Source: Actimicrobium sp034313845 | Lineage (GTDB): Bacteria > Pseudomonadota > Gammaproteobacteria > Burkholderiales > Burkholderiaceae_D | NCBI RefSeq assembly: GCF_034313845.1 | Contig: NZ_JAVIWN010000004.1 | Length of the DNA stretch: 64,000 nucleotides | Reading direction: 5' to 3' (one strand) | Part shown: positions 35,314-43,497 of the stretch, one piece after another | Layout: every line of letters starts with the position of its first letter | Numbering within the stretch: position 1 is the stretch's first letter | The notes under the pieces: model-generated | Database searches by the model: none | Seen by the model: only the letters and a program-made list of their open reading frames with translations | Told to the model about the DNA's origin: nothing | Position numbers and translations under genes: made by a program

Positions 35314-37032
35314 TTAGTTCTTGTTGTCGAATTTAGCTTTCAGCAAAGCGCCGAGGCTGGTGGTTCCGGAAGCAGCGTTCGAATCGGTAGCGGTCGACAT
35401 CTTGCGCATTTCTTCTTGCGTTTCGACATTGTCTTTTGCCTTGATCGACAACTGGATACCGCGAGCTTTACGGTCGATGTTCAGCACCATGGCTTCGACG
35501 CTGTCGCCAACTTTCAGGTGCGTACCGGCATCTTCAACGCGATCGCGCGAGATTTCGGAAGCGCGCAAGTAGCCTTCGACTTCTTCGGACAACTGGATCA
35601 CGGCGCCCTTAGGCTCGACCATCTTGACGATACCGGTGACCAGCGAACCCTTGTCGTTCATGGCTGCGAAGTTGTTGAACGGATCGCCTTCGAGTTGCTT
35701 GACGCCCAGTGAAACGCGCTCGCGCTCGACATCGATGGCCAACACGATGGCTTCGAGTTCGTCGCCCTTTTTGAAGCGGCGGACAGCTTCTTCGCCTGTT
35801 TCGGTCCACGACAGATCCGACAAATGCACCAGACCGTCGATGTTGCCAGCCAGGCCGATGAACACGCCGAAGTCGGTGATCGACTTGATCGCGCCGCGGA
35901 CTTTGTCGCCCTTCTTGTGGGTGACAGCAAAGTCATCCCAAGGATTGGCTTTGCACTGCTTCATGCCGAGGCTGATACGACGACGCTCTTCGTCGATCTC
36001 AAGAACCATGACTTCAACTTCATCGCCCAATTGGACAACTTTGTTTGGTGCGACGTTCTTGTTGGTCCAGTCCATTTCGGACACGTGGACCAGACCTTCG
36101 ATACCCTGCTCGACTTCAACGAATGCGCCGTAGTCGGTGAGGTTCGTGACCTTGCCGAACAGACGGGTGCTTTGTGGGTAACGACGTGACAGACCGGTCC
36201 AAGGATCGTCGCCCAGTTGCTTGACGCCCAGCGAAACGCGGTTCTTTTCTTGATCGTACTTGAGGACCTTGGCAGTGATTTCCTGACCGACGGTCAGCAC
36301 TTCCGATGGGTGACGCACACGACGCCATGCCAGATCGGTGATGTGCAACAGACCATCGATACCGCCCAGGTCCACGAAGGCGCCATAGTCGGTGATGTTC
36401 TTGACGATACCGGTAACGACGGTACCTTCTTTCAGCGTTTCCATCAGTTTCTGACGCTCTTCACCCATCGATGCTTCGATGACGGCGCGGCGGGACAGAA
36501 CGACGTTGTTACGCTTGCGGTCCAGTTTGATGACCTTGAATTCGAGGGTCTTGCCTTCGAACGGGGTGGTGTCCTTGACCGGACGGGTATCGACCAGCGA
36601 ACCTGGAAGGAACGCGCGAATACCATTGGTCAGCACGGTCAGACCGCCTTTGACCTTGCCATTGACGGTACCGATAACGATCTCGCCGGACTCCATCGCT
36701 TTTTCGAGCGAGAGCCACGATGCGAGGCGCTTGGCCTTGTCGCGGGACAGGATGGTATCGCCGAAGCCGTTTTCCAACGATTCGATGGCAACAGAAATGA
36801 AATCACCAACGTTGACTTCGAGTTCGCCATTGTCGTTTTTGAATTCTTCGATTGGAATGAACGCTTCTGACTTCAGACCAGCGTTGACGATAACGAAGTT
36901 ATGGTCAAGACGGACGACTTCAGCAGAGATCACTTCGCCGGAACGCATGTCCTGGCGCAACAACGATTCTTCAAAAAGAGCGGCAAAACTTTCCATACCA
37001 ACAGCGGATTCAGTAGATGAGACAGTAGTCAT
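35314..37032 (-). CDS. rpsA: 30S ribosomal protein S1
   Basis: S1 helps bring mRNA to the 30S subunit. Six S1 (OB-fold) repeats are visible, with repeated ITDYGAFVDLGGIDGLLHITD-like cores (one shown as TDYGAFVEVEQGIEGLVHV). 572 residues, normal. There is no strong Shine-Dalgarno before the ATG, as in E. coli rpsA, where S1 represses its own translation; the same is plausible here. Confidence 0.98.
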   Translation of the reverse strand: MTTVSSTESAVGMESFAALFEESLLRQDMRSGEVISAEVVRLDHNFVIVNAGLKSEAFIPIEEFKNDNGELEVNVGDFISVAIESLENGFGDTILSRDKAKRLASWLSLEKAMESGEIVIGTVNGKVKGGLTVLTNGIRAFLPGSLVDTRPVKDTTPFEGKTLEFKVIKLDRKRNNVVLSRRAVIEASMGEERQKLMETLKEGTVVTGIVKNITDYGAFVDLGGIDGLLHITDLAWRRVRHPSEVLTVGQEITAKVLKYDQEKNRVSLGVKQLGDDPWTGLSRRYPQSTRLFGKVTNLTDYGAFVEVEQGIEGLVHVSEMDWTNKNVAPNKVVQLGDEVEVMVLEIDEERRRISLGMKQCKANPWDDFAVTHKKGDKVRGAIKSITDFGVFIGLAGNIDGLVHLSDLSWTETGEEAVRRFKKGDELEAIVLAIDVERERVSLGVKQLEGDPFNNFAAMNDKGSLVTGIVKMVEPKGAVIQLSEEVEGYLRASEISRDRVEDAGTHLKVGDSVEAMVLNIDRKARGIQLSIKAKDNVETQEEMRKMSTATDSNAASGTTSLGALLKAKFDNKN

Positions 37033-37173
37033 AGCGAGGTTTTGAGCAGGTTGCCTGTGGTGGAGACGCTCAACGTGAACGGGCCAGTCAGAGGGTTAGG
37101 TGTGTTTATGTTCATTGCCGCTTTGCGCGACAGGGAACGCCAGATAGAACAATTACTTAGTTGCTTTGCTGCG

Positions 37174-37869
37174 TTACTTTGCTGCGGGATGAGCATCTTC
37201 CCGCTTGCGTGCTGCTGCGTACCAGGCCAGTACCTGAGCGACTGCATCTTCTGCGGTCATGTTCGAGGTTTCCAGCAAGTGCGCGTCCTCGGCGGGCCTG
37301 AGCGGCGCAATGATGCGGCTTGCATCGCGTTCATCGCGTTCGTTCAAATCTTTTTGGAGATCGTGCAGTGTAGCAGACATTCCTTTGCCGATCAATTGCT
37401 TGAAACGCCGCTCTGCGCGCGCTTCCGCAGTCGCGGTCAAAAAAACTTTAAGCGTGGCACGCGGAAAAATCACCGTCCCCATGTCGCGTCCATCGGCAAC
37501 CAGTCCCGGCGGCGATCGAAAGCCGAGTTGCAGTGCATAGAGCGCCTGCCGCACTGTCGGCAATGTCGCGATGCACGACGCGAACTTGCCAACCGCTTCG
37601 GCACGAATCGCCGCGGTCACGTCCTCGTTCGACAGGAACACATGCTCGCCCTTGAAGTGGCAATTGAGGCCGGCTGCGGCCTTGGCCAAACCGTGTTCAT
37701 CGTTTGGCTCGACATGCTTGCGCATCGCCGACAGCGCGGTAAGCCGGTACAGGGCACCGGAGTCGAGGTAGTGAAATCCCAGCCGTACGGCTACAAGATG
37801 CGCGACCGTGCCTTTGCCCGACGCGGTCGGGCCATCGATGGTTATGACGGGAATGGGGGTCAAAGGCAT
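37174..37869 (-). CDS. cmk: cytidylate kinase
   Basis: Phosphorylates CMP and dCMP. The P-loop is ITIDGPTASGKGT, followed by YLDSGALYR and DGRDMGTVIFP. 231 residues. It lies between aroA (12 bp) and rpsA, as in most proteobacteria. Confidence 0.97.
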   Translation of the reverse strand: MPLTPIPVITIDGPTASGKGTVAHLVAVRLGFHYLDSGALYRLTALSAMRKHVEPNDEHGLAKAAAGLNCHFKGEHVFLSNEDVTAAIRAEAVGKFASCIATLPTVRQALYALQLGFRSPPGLVADGRDMGTVIFPRATLKVFLTATAEARAERRFKQLIGKGMSATLHDLQKDLNERDERDASRIIAPLRPAEDAHLLETSNMTAEDAVAQVLAWYAAARKREDAHPAAK

Positions 37870-37880
37870 GGTTTAAGACT

Positions 37881-39203
37881 TCACAAAGAGGGCGTGGCGA
37901 CTGTCGCGAAGACGTCGAAATAATCAGGGAAGGTTTTTGCCACGCAGTCGGGATCGTTGATCCGGATCTGTGCGCCGCGCTGCGCGGCACCATCGAGCGA
38001 TGCCAGAGAAAAGCACATCGCCATCCGGTGATCGTCGTAAGTAGCGATCTCGGCGGCGGTGAGTTCGACCGGCGGCGTGATACGCAGGTAGTCGGCACCC
38101 TCCTCGACGGTCGCGCCCAGCTTGCGCAATTCGGTTGCCATCGCATGAATGCGGTCGGTTTCCTTGACGCGCCAGCTACCGATATTACGCAGCGTGCTGG
38201 GACCATCGGCGTAAAGCGCGGCCATCGCGATCGTCATGGCGGCATCGGGGATGTGGTTGAAATCGGCATCGATGGCTTTGAGGACACCGTTTGCGCTGGA
38301 CTCGATCCAGTTCTCGCCCATCGTGATGGTCGCGCCCATTTGTCGCAACGCGTCGACGAAACGCACGTCGCCCTGAATACTGTTGCTGCCGACTCCCTCG
38401 ACCCGCACCGGTCCACCGGCAATCGCACCGGCCGCCAGAAAATACGAGGCCGACGACGCATCACCTTCAACATGGATGCGACCGGGACTGACATAGCATT
38501 GAGCGGCGGCGATGGTGAACGATTGCCAGCCGTCACGCTCGACCTCGACACCGAAGCGGCGCATCAGGTTGATCGTGATCTCGATGTAAGGCTTGGAAAT
38601 GAGCTCGCCAATGACGTTGATCTTGACCGCTTGCGTGCGCGCGATCAGCGGCGCGACCATCAGCAGCGCAGTGAGAAACTGGCTCGATACATTGCCGCGA
38701 ACGTCCAGCGACTGCGTGTGGATCTGTCCGGTACGAATGTGCAGTGGCGGAAAGCCAGCCACGCCGGTGCAGGCGATCTTCGCGCCGATGGCATTGAGTG
38801 CGTCGACCAGATCACCAATCGGCCGCTCGTGCATCCGCGCCACGCCGTGCAGCGTGTAATCACCACCAACGATTGCCAGCGCCGCCGTCAGTGGGCGGAT
38901 CGCCGTACCGGCATTGCCCATGAACAGGTCAGCTCGCTGATTCGGAAACTTGCCGGCGCCGCCAGTGACGGTGTAATCCTGTGTGGCACCGCTACGCTGC
39001 CAATCGATACCCAATGATTGCAACGCGGTGAGCATCACGTGGGTATCGTCGGAGGCCAGCAAATCACGGATATCGGTTGTGCCTTCGGCCAGCGCAGCCA
39101 ACAGCAGTACCCGATTTGAAATACTTTTAGAACCCGGCAAACGGACTGTGCCCTGCGCGCGTTGCGCCGGTTGCAGATCAATGTGCGGAGGGTATTGTCG
39201 CAT
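37881..39203 (-). CDS. aroA: 3-phosphoshikimate 1-carboxyvinyltransferase (EPSP synthase)
   Basis: The sixth step of the shikimate pathway. LPGSKSISNRVLLLAALAEG, LFMGNAGTAIRPLTA, and the C-terminal VKETDRIHAMATELRKLGA are the family signatures. 440 residues. It overlaps tyrA by one base (TGATG). The GNAGTAxRPL form is that of class I enzymes. Confidence 0.98.
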   Translation of the reverse strand: MRQYPPHIDLQPAQRAQGTVRLPGSKSISNRVLLLAALAEGTTDIRDLLASDDTHVMLTALQSLGIDWQRSGATQDYTVTGGAGKFPNQRADLFMGNAGTAIRPLTAALAIVGGDYTLHGVARMHERPIGDLVDALNAIGAKIACTGVAGFPPLHIRTGQIHTQSLDVRGNVSSQFLTALLMVAPLIARTQAVKINVIGELISKPYIEITINLMRRFGVEVERDGWQSFTIAAAQCYVSPGRIHVEGDASSASYFLAAGAIAGGPVRVEGVGSNSIQGDVRFVDALRQMGATITMGENWIESSANGVLKAIDADFNHIPDAAMTIAMAALYADGPSTLRNIGSWRVKETDRIHAMATELRKLGATVEEGADYLRITPPVELTAAEIATYDDHRMAMCFSLASLDGAAQRGAQIRINDPDCVAKTFPDYFDVFATVATPSL

Positions 39204-40102
39204 CAGTCACCACCTCGTTTTACTTGCAGCTCTGCAGCCTCGATCGCACTGATCCAGTTATGCCGCGCTTGCTGCGCATTGGTATAAATCGCTTCAAGTC
39301 CGGCACCATCGCGTTCGGCCAGCAGGGCCCGCAAGCCGTGCAATTGATCGAGGTAGGAGTCGAGCTCAGTGAGCAACGCCGGCTGGTTGGCCAGCGAGAT
39401 ATCGCGCCACATTTCCGGCGACGAACCGGCAATGCGCGTGAAATCCCGAAACCCGCTGGCTGCATACTGGAACAGCAATTCGGCATGCGGCTTGCGCGCA
39501 ATATCGTCGACCAGCGCATACGACAGCAGGTGCGGTAAATGGCTGACCGCGGCAAAGATGCGATCGTGATCAGCGGCACTGAGCCGATGAATCATGGCAC
39601 CGCAAGCCTGCCATGCCTGGGCCACCCGCTCGATATCGGCGGCGCTGTTTTCCGGCAAGGCGGTCAGTACGACTTTTTTGCCGACATACAAATCAACGAT
39701 CGCCGCTTCCGGACCGTTCTGTTCGCGACCAGCAATCGGATGACCGGGAACGAACTGGCCGATCTTGTCACCCAGCGCAGCACGCGCCGCCGCGACGACA
39801 TCGGCCTTGGTGCTGCCTGCATCGGTGACAACCGTACCTGCTTGCAGATACGGTTGTATCGACCGCAAGATGGCCTCGGTTTGCGCTACCGGAGCAGCGA
39901 TCAATACCAAGTCGGCATCGCGTACCGCGTCTTCGACAGATGCCGCAATGGTGTCGATGATACCCAGCGCCTGCGCTCGCACCAGCACGCCAGGGGTGCG
40001 GCCAAAGCCGACGATGTGATCGACGCGGCCGGCACGCGTCAAGGCCAGCGCGAACGAACCGCCGATCAGGCCAACACCGAAGATGGCGACTTTTTTCAGC
40101 AT
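39203..40102 (-). CDS. tyrA: prephenate dehydrogenase
   Basis: Converts prephenate to 4-hydroxyphenylpyruvate (or arogenate to tyrosine) with NAD(P). The Rossmann motif VAIFGVGLIGGSFALAL starts at residue 4; VTDAGSTK and HPIAGREQNGPEAA are typical. The start at 40102 puts the motif at the N-terminus and gives 299 residues; longer frames run into hisC. Confidence 0.95.
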   Translation of the reverse strand: MLKKVAIFGVGLIGGSFALALTRAGRVDHIVGFGRTPGVLVRAQALGIIDTIAASVEDAVRDADLVLIAAPVAQTEAILRSIQPYLQAGTVVTDAGSTKADVVAAARAALGDKIGQFVPGHPIAGREQNGPEAAIVDLYVGKKVVLTALPENSAADIERVAQAWQACGAMIHRLSAADHDRIFAAVSHLPHLLSYALVDDIARKPHAELLFQYAASGFRDFTRIAGSSPEMWRDISLANQPALLTELDSYLDQLHGLRALLAERDGAGLEAIYTNAQQARHNWISAIEAAELQVKRGGD

Positions 40103-40107
40103 GGTGG

Positions 40108-41214
40108 TCAGGCGAGTATTCCGGTTAGTGCAGCGATGAAGGTGGCATTCTCGGCCGGCAAACCGATCGAGATGCGCAGCCATTGCGGCAAGCCGTAATT
40201 GCCGACAGGCCGCACGATTACGCCGCATTTGAGCAGGGCCAGGTTGACGCGTGCGCCGGCACCGTCATCGTCACCGACCTTGACCAGTACGAAGTTGCCC
40301 GACGACGGCACATACTGCAACCCGAGCGTATTGAACGCGGCCGTCAGCTGCGCGTAACCGGCGTCGTTGATCTGTGCACCCTTGGCCAGAAAAGCATGGT
40401 CGTTCAATGCCGCAATCGCAGCGGCTTGCGCCATCGAATTGACATTGAATGGCTGGCGAATCCGGTTGAGCAAATCCGTCACCGCCGGTTGCGCGATACC
40501 AAAGCCGATGCGTAATCCGGCCAGCCCGTAGGCCTTGGACAAACTGCGCGAGACCAGCAAGTTCGGATACTGACGCACCCAGGCGATCGAGTCATATTGC
40601 AATGCGGGCGGTAGATACTCGTTGTAGGCTTCATCGAGCACGACCACGATGTGCGACGGCACCTGTGCAAGGAACCCGGCGATCGCGGCCGCCGGCAAAA
40701 AAGTACCGGTAGGATTGTTCGGATTAGCGATGAAGATCAATCGCGTGGCGGGTGTGATCGCCGCCGCCATCGCATCGAGATCGTGCCCAAAATCTCTGGC
40801 GGCGACCACCACCGATTTGCCGCCAACCGCCTGCGTTGCCAGTGGATATACCGCGAACGAGTACTGCGCGTAAATCACTTCCTGGCCTGGTTCGACAAAC
40901 GCATGCGCCGCCAGTTCGAGAATGTCGTTGCTGCCATTGCCCAGCGTGACCCACTCTTGCGCGACATCATGCTTGGTACCGATCACGGCTTTCAGCGCGA
41001 AGCCGTTGGCGTCCGGATAGCGACCGAGATCCTCCATCGCTTCCAGCATCGCCAGTCGTGCCGACTCCGGCATGCCGAGCGGATTTTCATTCGACGCCAG
41101 CTTGACGATGCTTGCTTCATCAAGCCCGAATTCACGGGCGACTTCGGAAATCGGTTTACCGCCCTGATAGGGAGCGATCGCACGGACGTAGTCGGGGCCG
41201 AATTGAAATGACAT
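40108..41214 (-). CDS. hisC: histidinol-phosphate / aromatic aminotransferase
   Basis: A fold-type I PLP aminotransferase. The PLP lysine is in SRSLSKAYGLAGLRIG; KLASNENPLG and ANPNNPTGTF are conserved. 368 residues. By sequence it is HisC; its place between tyrA and pheA suggests it acts mainly as the aromatic aminotransferase for Phe and Tyr (hisC2-like), which is inference from context. Confidence 0.94.
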   Translation of the reverse strand: MSFQFGPDYVRAIAPYQGGKPISEVAREFGLDEASIVKLASNENPLGMPESARLAMLEAMEDLGRYPDANGFALKAVIGTKHDVAQEWVTLGNGSNDILELAAHAFVEPGQEVIYAQYSFAVYPLATQAVGGKSVVVAARDFGHDLDAMAAAITPATRLIFIANPNNPTGTFLPAAAIAGFLAQVPSHIVVVLDEAYNEYLPPALQYDSIAWVRQYPNLLVSRSLSKAYGLAGLRIGFGIAQPAVTDLLNRIRQPFNVNSMAQAAAIAALNDHAFLAKGAQINDAGYAQLTAAFNTLGLQYVPSSGNFVLVKVGDDDGAGARVNLALLKCGVIVRPVGNYGLPQWLRISIGLPAENATFIAALTGILA

Positions 41215-41249
41215 GATGGATTTCCGCGTTAGTGTTATTGGAAGAGCGT

Positions 41250-42326
41250 CTACAGGCTGGCGGGATAGGAACCCAGTAGCTTGAAAAACGCGGCATTGGT
41301 TTTGAGCTCATCGAGTGCCCGCGCGACTTTGGCATCGTGCGCATGACCCTCGACATCGACATAAAAATAGTATTCCCAGGTACCCATGCGCGCCGGTCGT
41401 GACTCGAACCGCGTCATCGAGACGCCGTTTGCCGCCAGCGGCGCCAGCAGATTGTAGACCGCACCCGGCTTGTTCGGCACCGACAGCACCAGCGAGGTCT
41501 GGTCCGTGCCGCTTGGCGTCGTGTGCAAGCGGCCAATGATGGCAAAGCGGGTCCGGTTGTGGGGATCGTCCTGAATATGCGCATTGACTACTTGCAGGCC
41601 GTACTTGGCACCGGCAATTTCGCTGGCCACGGCGGCGCAATGCGGGTCATCACCTGCCATGCGGGCCGCTTCGCCATTCGATGCCACAGCATGACGCGCG
41701 ATGCCGGCCACATTCATGTTCAGCCAGACCTGGCACTGCGCCAGTGCTTGCGAATGCGCGCAGATCTGCGTGATGCCGTCTAGCGTGCCGGAACGCGTCA
41801 TCAAACTGTGATGGACCGGGATCGAAATTTCGCCACTGATGGCGAGCGTGGTTTGCAGCAGCAAATCAAGCGTGCGATTGATCACGCCCTCTGACGAGTT
41901 CTCGATCGGCACGACGCCGAAGTCAGCGGTCCCGGCTTCGGTGGCGCGAAACACTTCATCGATCGAGGCGCACGGCATGCCTTCGACCGCGTGTCCGAAC
42001 TGCTGATAAACAGCTTGTTCGCTGAAGGTGCCAGCCGGTCCGAGATAGGCGACCGTGACGCGCTTTTCGAGCGCGCGGCAGGCCGACATGATTTCGCGAA
42101 AGATGGTCTGCACATCAGTTGCCACCAGCGGGCCGGGATTGCGTTCGGCGACGCTGCGCAAGACTTGCGCTTCGCGTTCGGGACGAAATACCGGCGCATT
42201 GGTTTCAGCTTTGACGTGGCCGACTTCCTGGGCCACGCTGGCGCGCTGGTTGAGCAACGCAAGAATTTGCGCGTCAATCGAATCGATCTGTTCGCGCAGC
42301 GGTTTGAGTTTGCTATCGATGGTCAT
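41250..42326 (-). CDS. pheA: bifunctional chorismate mutase / prephenate dehydratase (P-protein)
   Basis: Makes phenylpyruvate from chorismate. Residues 1-90 are an AroQ chorismate mutase (KLKPLREQIDSIDAQILALLNQR), then prephenate dehydratase (YLGPAGTFSEQA, FGVVPIENSSEGVI), then an ACT domain (TSLVLSVPNKPGAVYNLL and the ESRP motif in RFESRPA) that binds phenylalanine for feedback control. 358 residues. Confidence 0.97.
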   Translation of the reverse strand: MTIDSKLKPLREQIDSIDAQILALLNQRASVAQEVGHVKAETNAPVFRPEREAQVLRSVAERNPGPLVATDVQTIFREIMSACRALEKRVTVAYLGPAGTFSEQAVYQQFGHAVEGMPCASIDEVFRATEAGTADFGVVPIENSSEGVINRTLDLLLQTTLAISGEISIPVHHSLMTRSGTLDGITQICAHSQALAQCQVWLNMNVAGIARHAVASNGEAARMAGDDPHCAAVASEIAGAKYGLQVVNAHIQDDPHNRTRFAIIGRLHTTPSGTDQTSLVLSVPNKPGAVYNLLAPLAANGVSMTRFESRPARMGTWEYYFYVDVEGHAHDAKVARALDELKTNAAFFKLLGSYPASL

Positions 42327-42390
42327 TCGTCGGCCTGTGGTTGGTCACGTTGGTCACGCGCGGCACGATGCCGCGCTGGCGCAAGGGGTT

Positions 42391-43494
42391 TTACCGGTGA
42401 GCACTTTCAAATTCCTGCATCCAGGAAATCAGCGCTTGTACGCCTTCGATAGGCATCGCGTTGTAGATCGATGCACGCATGCCGCCGACGGACTTGTGGC
42501 CCTTGAGCTGCAGCAAATGGCGTTGTTTTGCGCCCGCCAGAAATGCGTCGTTCCGTGTTTCGTCGCGCAGGAAAAAAGGCACGTTCATGCGCGACCGGTC
42601 AACGCCGGCCACGCGATTAAAGTACAGCTTGCTGTTGTCGATGTACTCGTACAGCAGCGTCGCCTTGGTGATATTGCGCTGCTCCATCGCGGCCACGCCA
42701 CCCTGACGCTTGAGCCACTGAAAGACCAGCCCCGCGATATAAATTCCGTAGGTCGGCGGCGTGTTGTACATCGAACCGTTCTCGGCCACGATTTTCCAGT
42801 CGAAGGCCGACGGGCAAATCGGCAATGCATGACCGAGCAAGTCATCCCGCACGATGACGATGGTCAGGCCAGCCGGACCGATATTTTTTTGCGCTCCGGC
42901 GAACAGCACGCCGTGTTTGCTGACATCGATCACGCGCGACAAAATATGCGACGAGACATCGGCCACCAATGGCGCATCGTTGGTATCGGCGGCGATATCG
43001 GGGGGCACCCCGATCTCGACGCCATCGATGGTTTCGTTACTGCAGATATGCACATAGGCCGGGTCGGCCGAGAGCGCCCAGTCAGCGCGCGCCGGCACGC
43101 GATCAAAGCCAGTGGCCTTGGACGACGCGGCGACATTGACCTGCGCATACTTGCCGGCTTCCTTGATCGACTTGCCGGTCCAGGAACCCGTGTGAATGAA
43201 ATCGATCACCGCTGGCTGCGCTTTGCGACCGAGCAGATTCATCGGCACGATCGCGTTTTCAGCCAGGCCACCGCCCTGCAGGAACAGTATCTGGTAGTTG
43301 TCCGGCACCGCCATCAGCTCGCGCAAATCCTTTTGCGCCGCCGCCATGATGGACATGAATTCGGGACCGCGATGACTCATCTCCATGACCGACATGCCAC
43401 TGCCGTGCCAGTCGAGCATGTCGGCTGCGGCTTCGACCAGTACTTCGCGCGGCAATACGGCAGGACCGGCGGAAAAATTGAATACGGTGCTCAT
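42391..43494 (-). CDS. serC: phosphoserine aminotransferase
   Basis: The second step of serine synthesis; also serves pyridoxine synthesis. FNFSAGPAVLPREVL is the diagnostic N-terminus; PLP lysine lies in FAGAQKNIGPAGLT. 367 residues. gyrA-serC-pheA order is standard; only 3 bp separate it from gyrA. Confidence 0.97.
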   Translation of the reverse strand: MSTVFNFSAGPAVLPREVLVEAAADMLDWHGSGMSVMEMSHRGPEFMSIMAAAQKDLRELMAVPDNYQILFLQGGGLAENAIVPMNLLGRKAQPAVIDFIHTGSWTGKSIKEAGKYAQVNVAASSKATGFDRVPARADWALSADPAYVHICSNETIDGVEIGVPPDIAADTNDAPLVADVSSHILSRVIDVSKHGVLFAGAQKNIGPAGLTIVIVRDDLLGHALPICPSAFDWKIVAENGSMYNTPPTYGIYIAGLVFQWLKRQGGVAAMEQRNITKATLLYEYIDNSKLYFNRVAGVDRSRMNVPFFLRDETRNDAFLAGAKQRHLLQLKGHKSVGGMRASIYNAMPIEGVQALISWMQEFESAHR

Positions 43495-43497
43495 GGC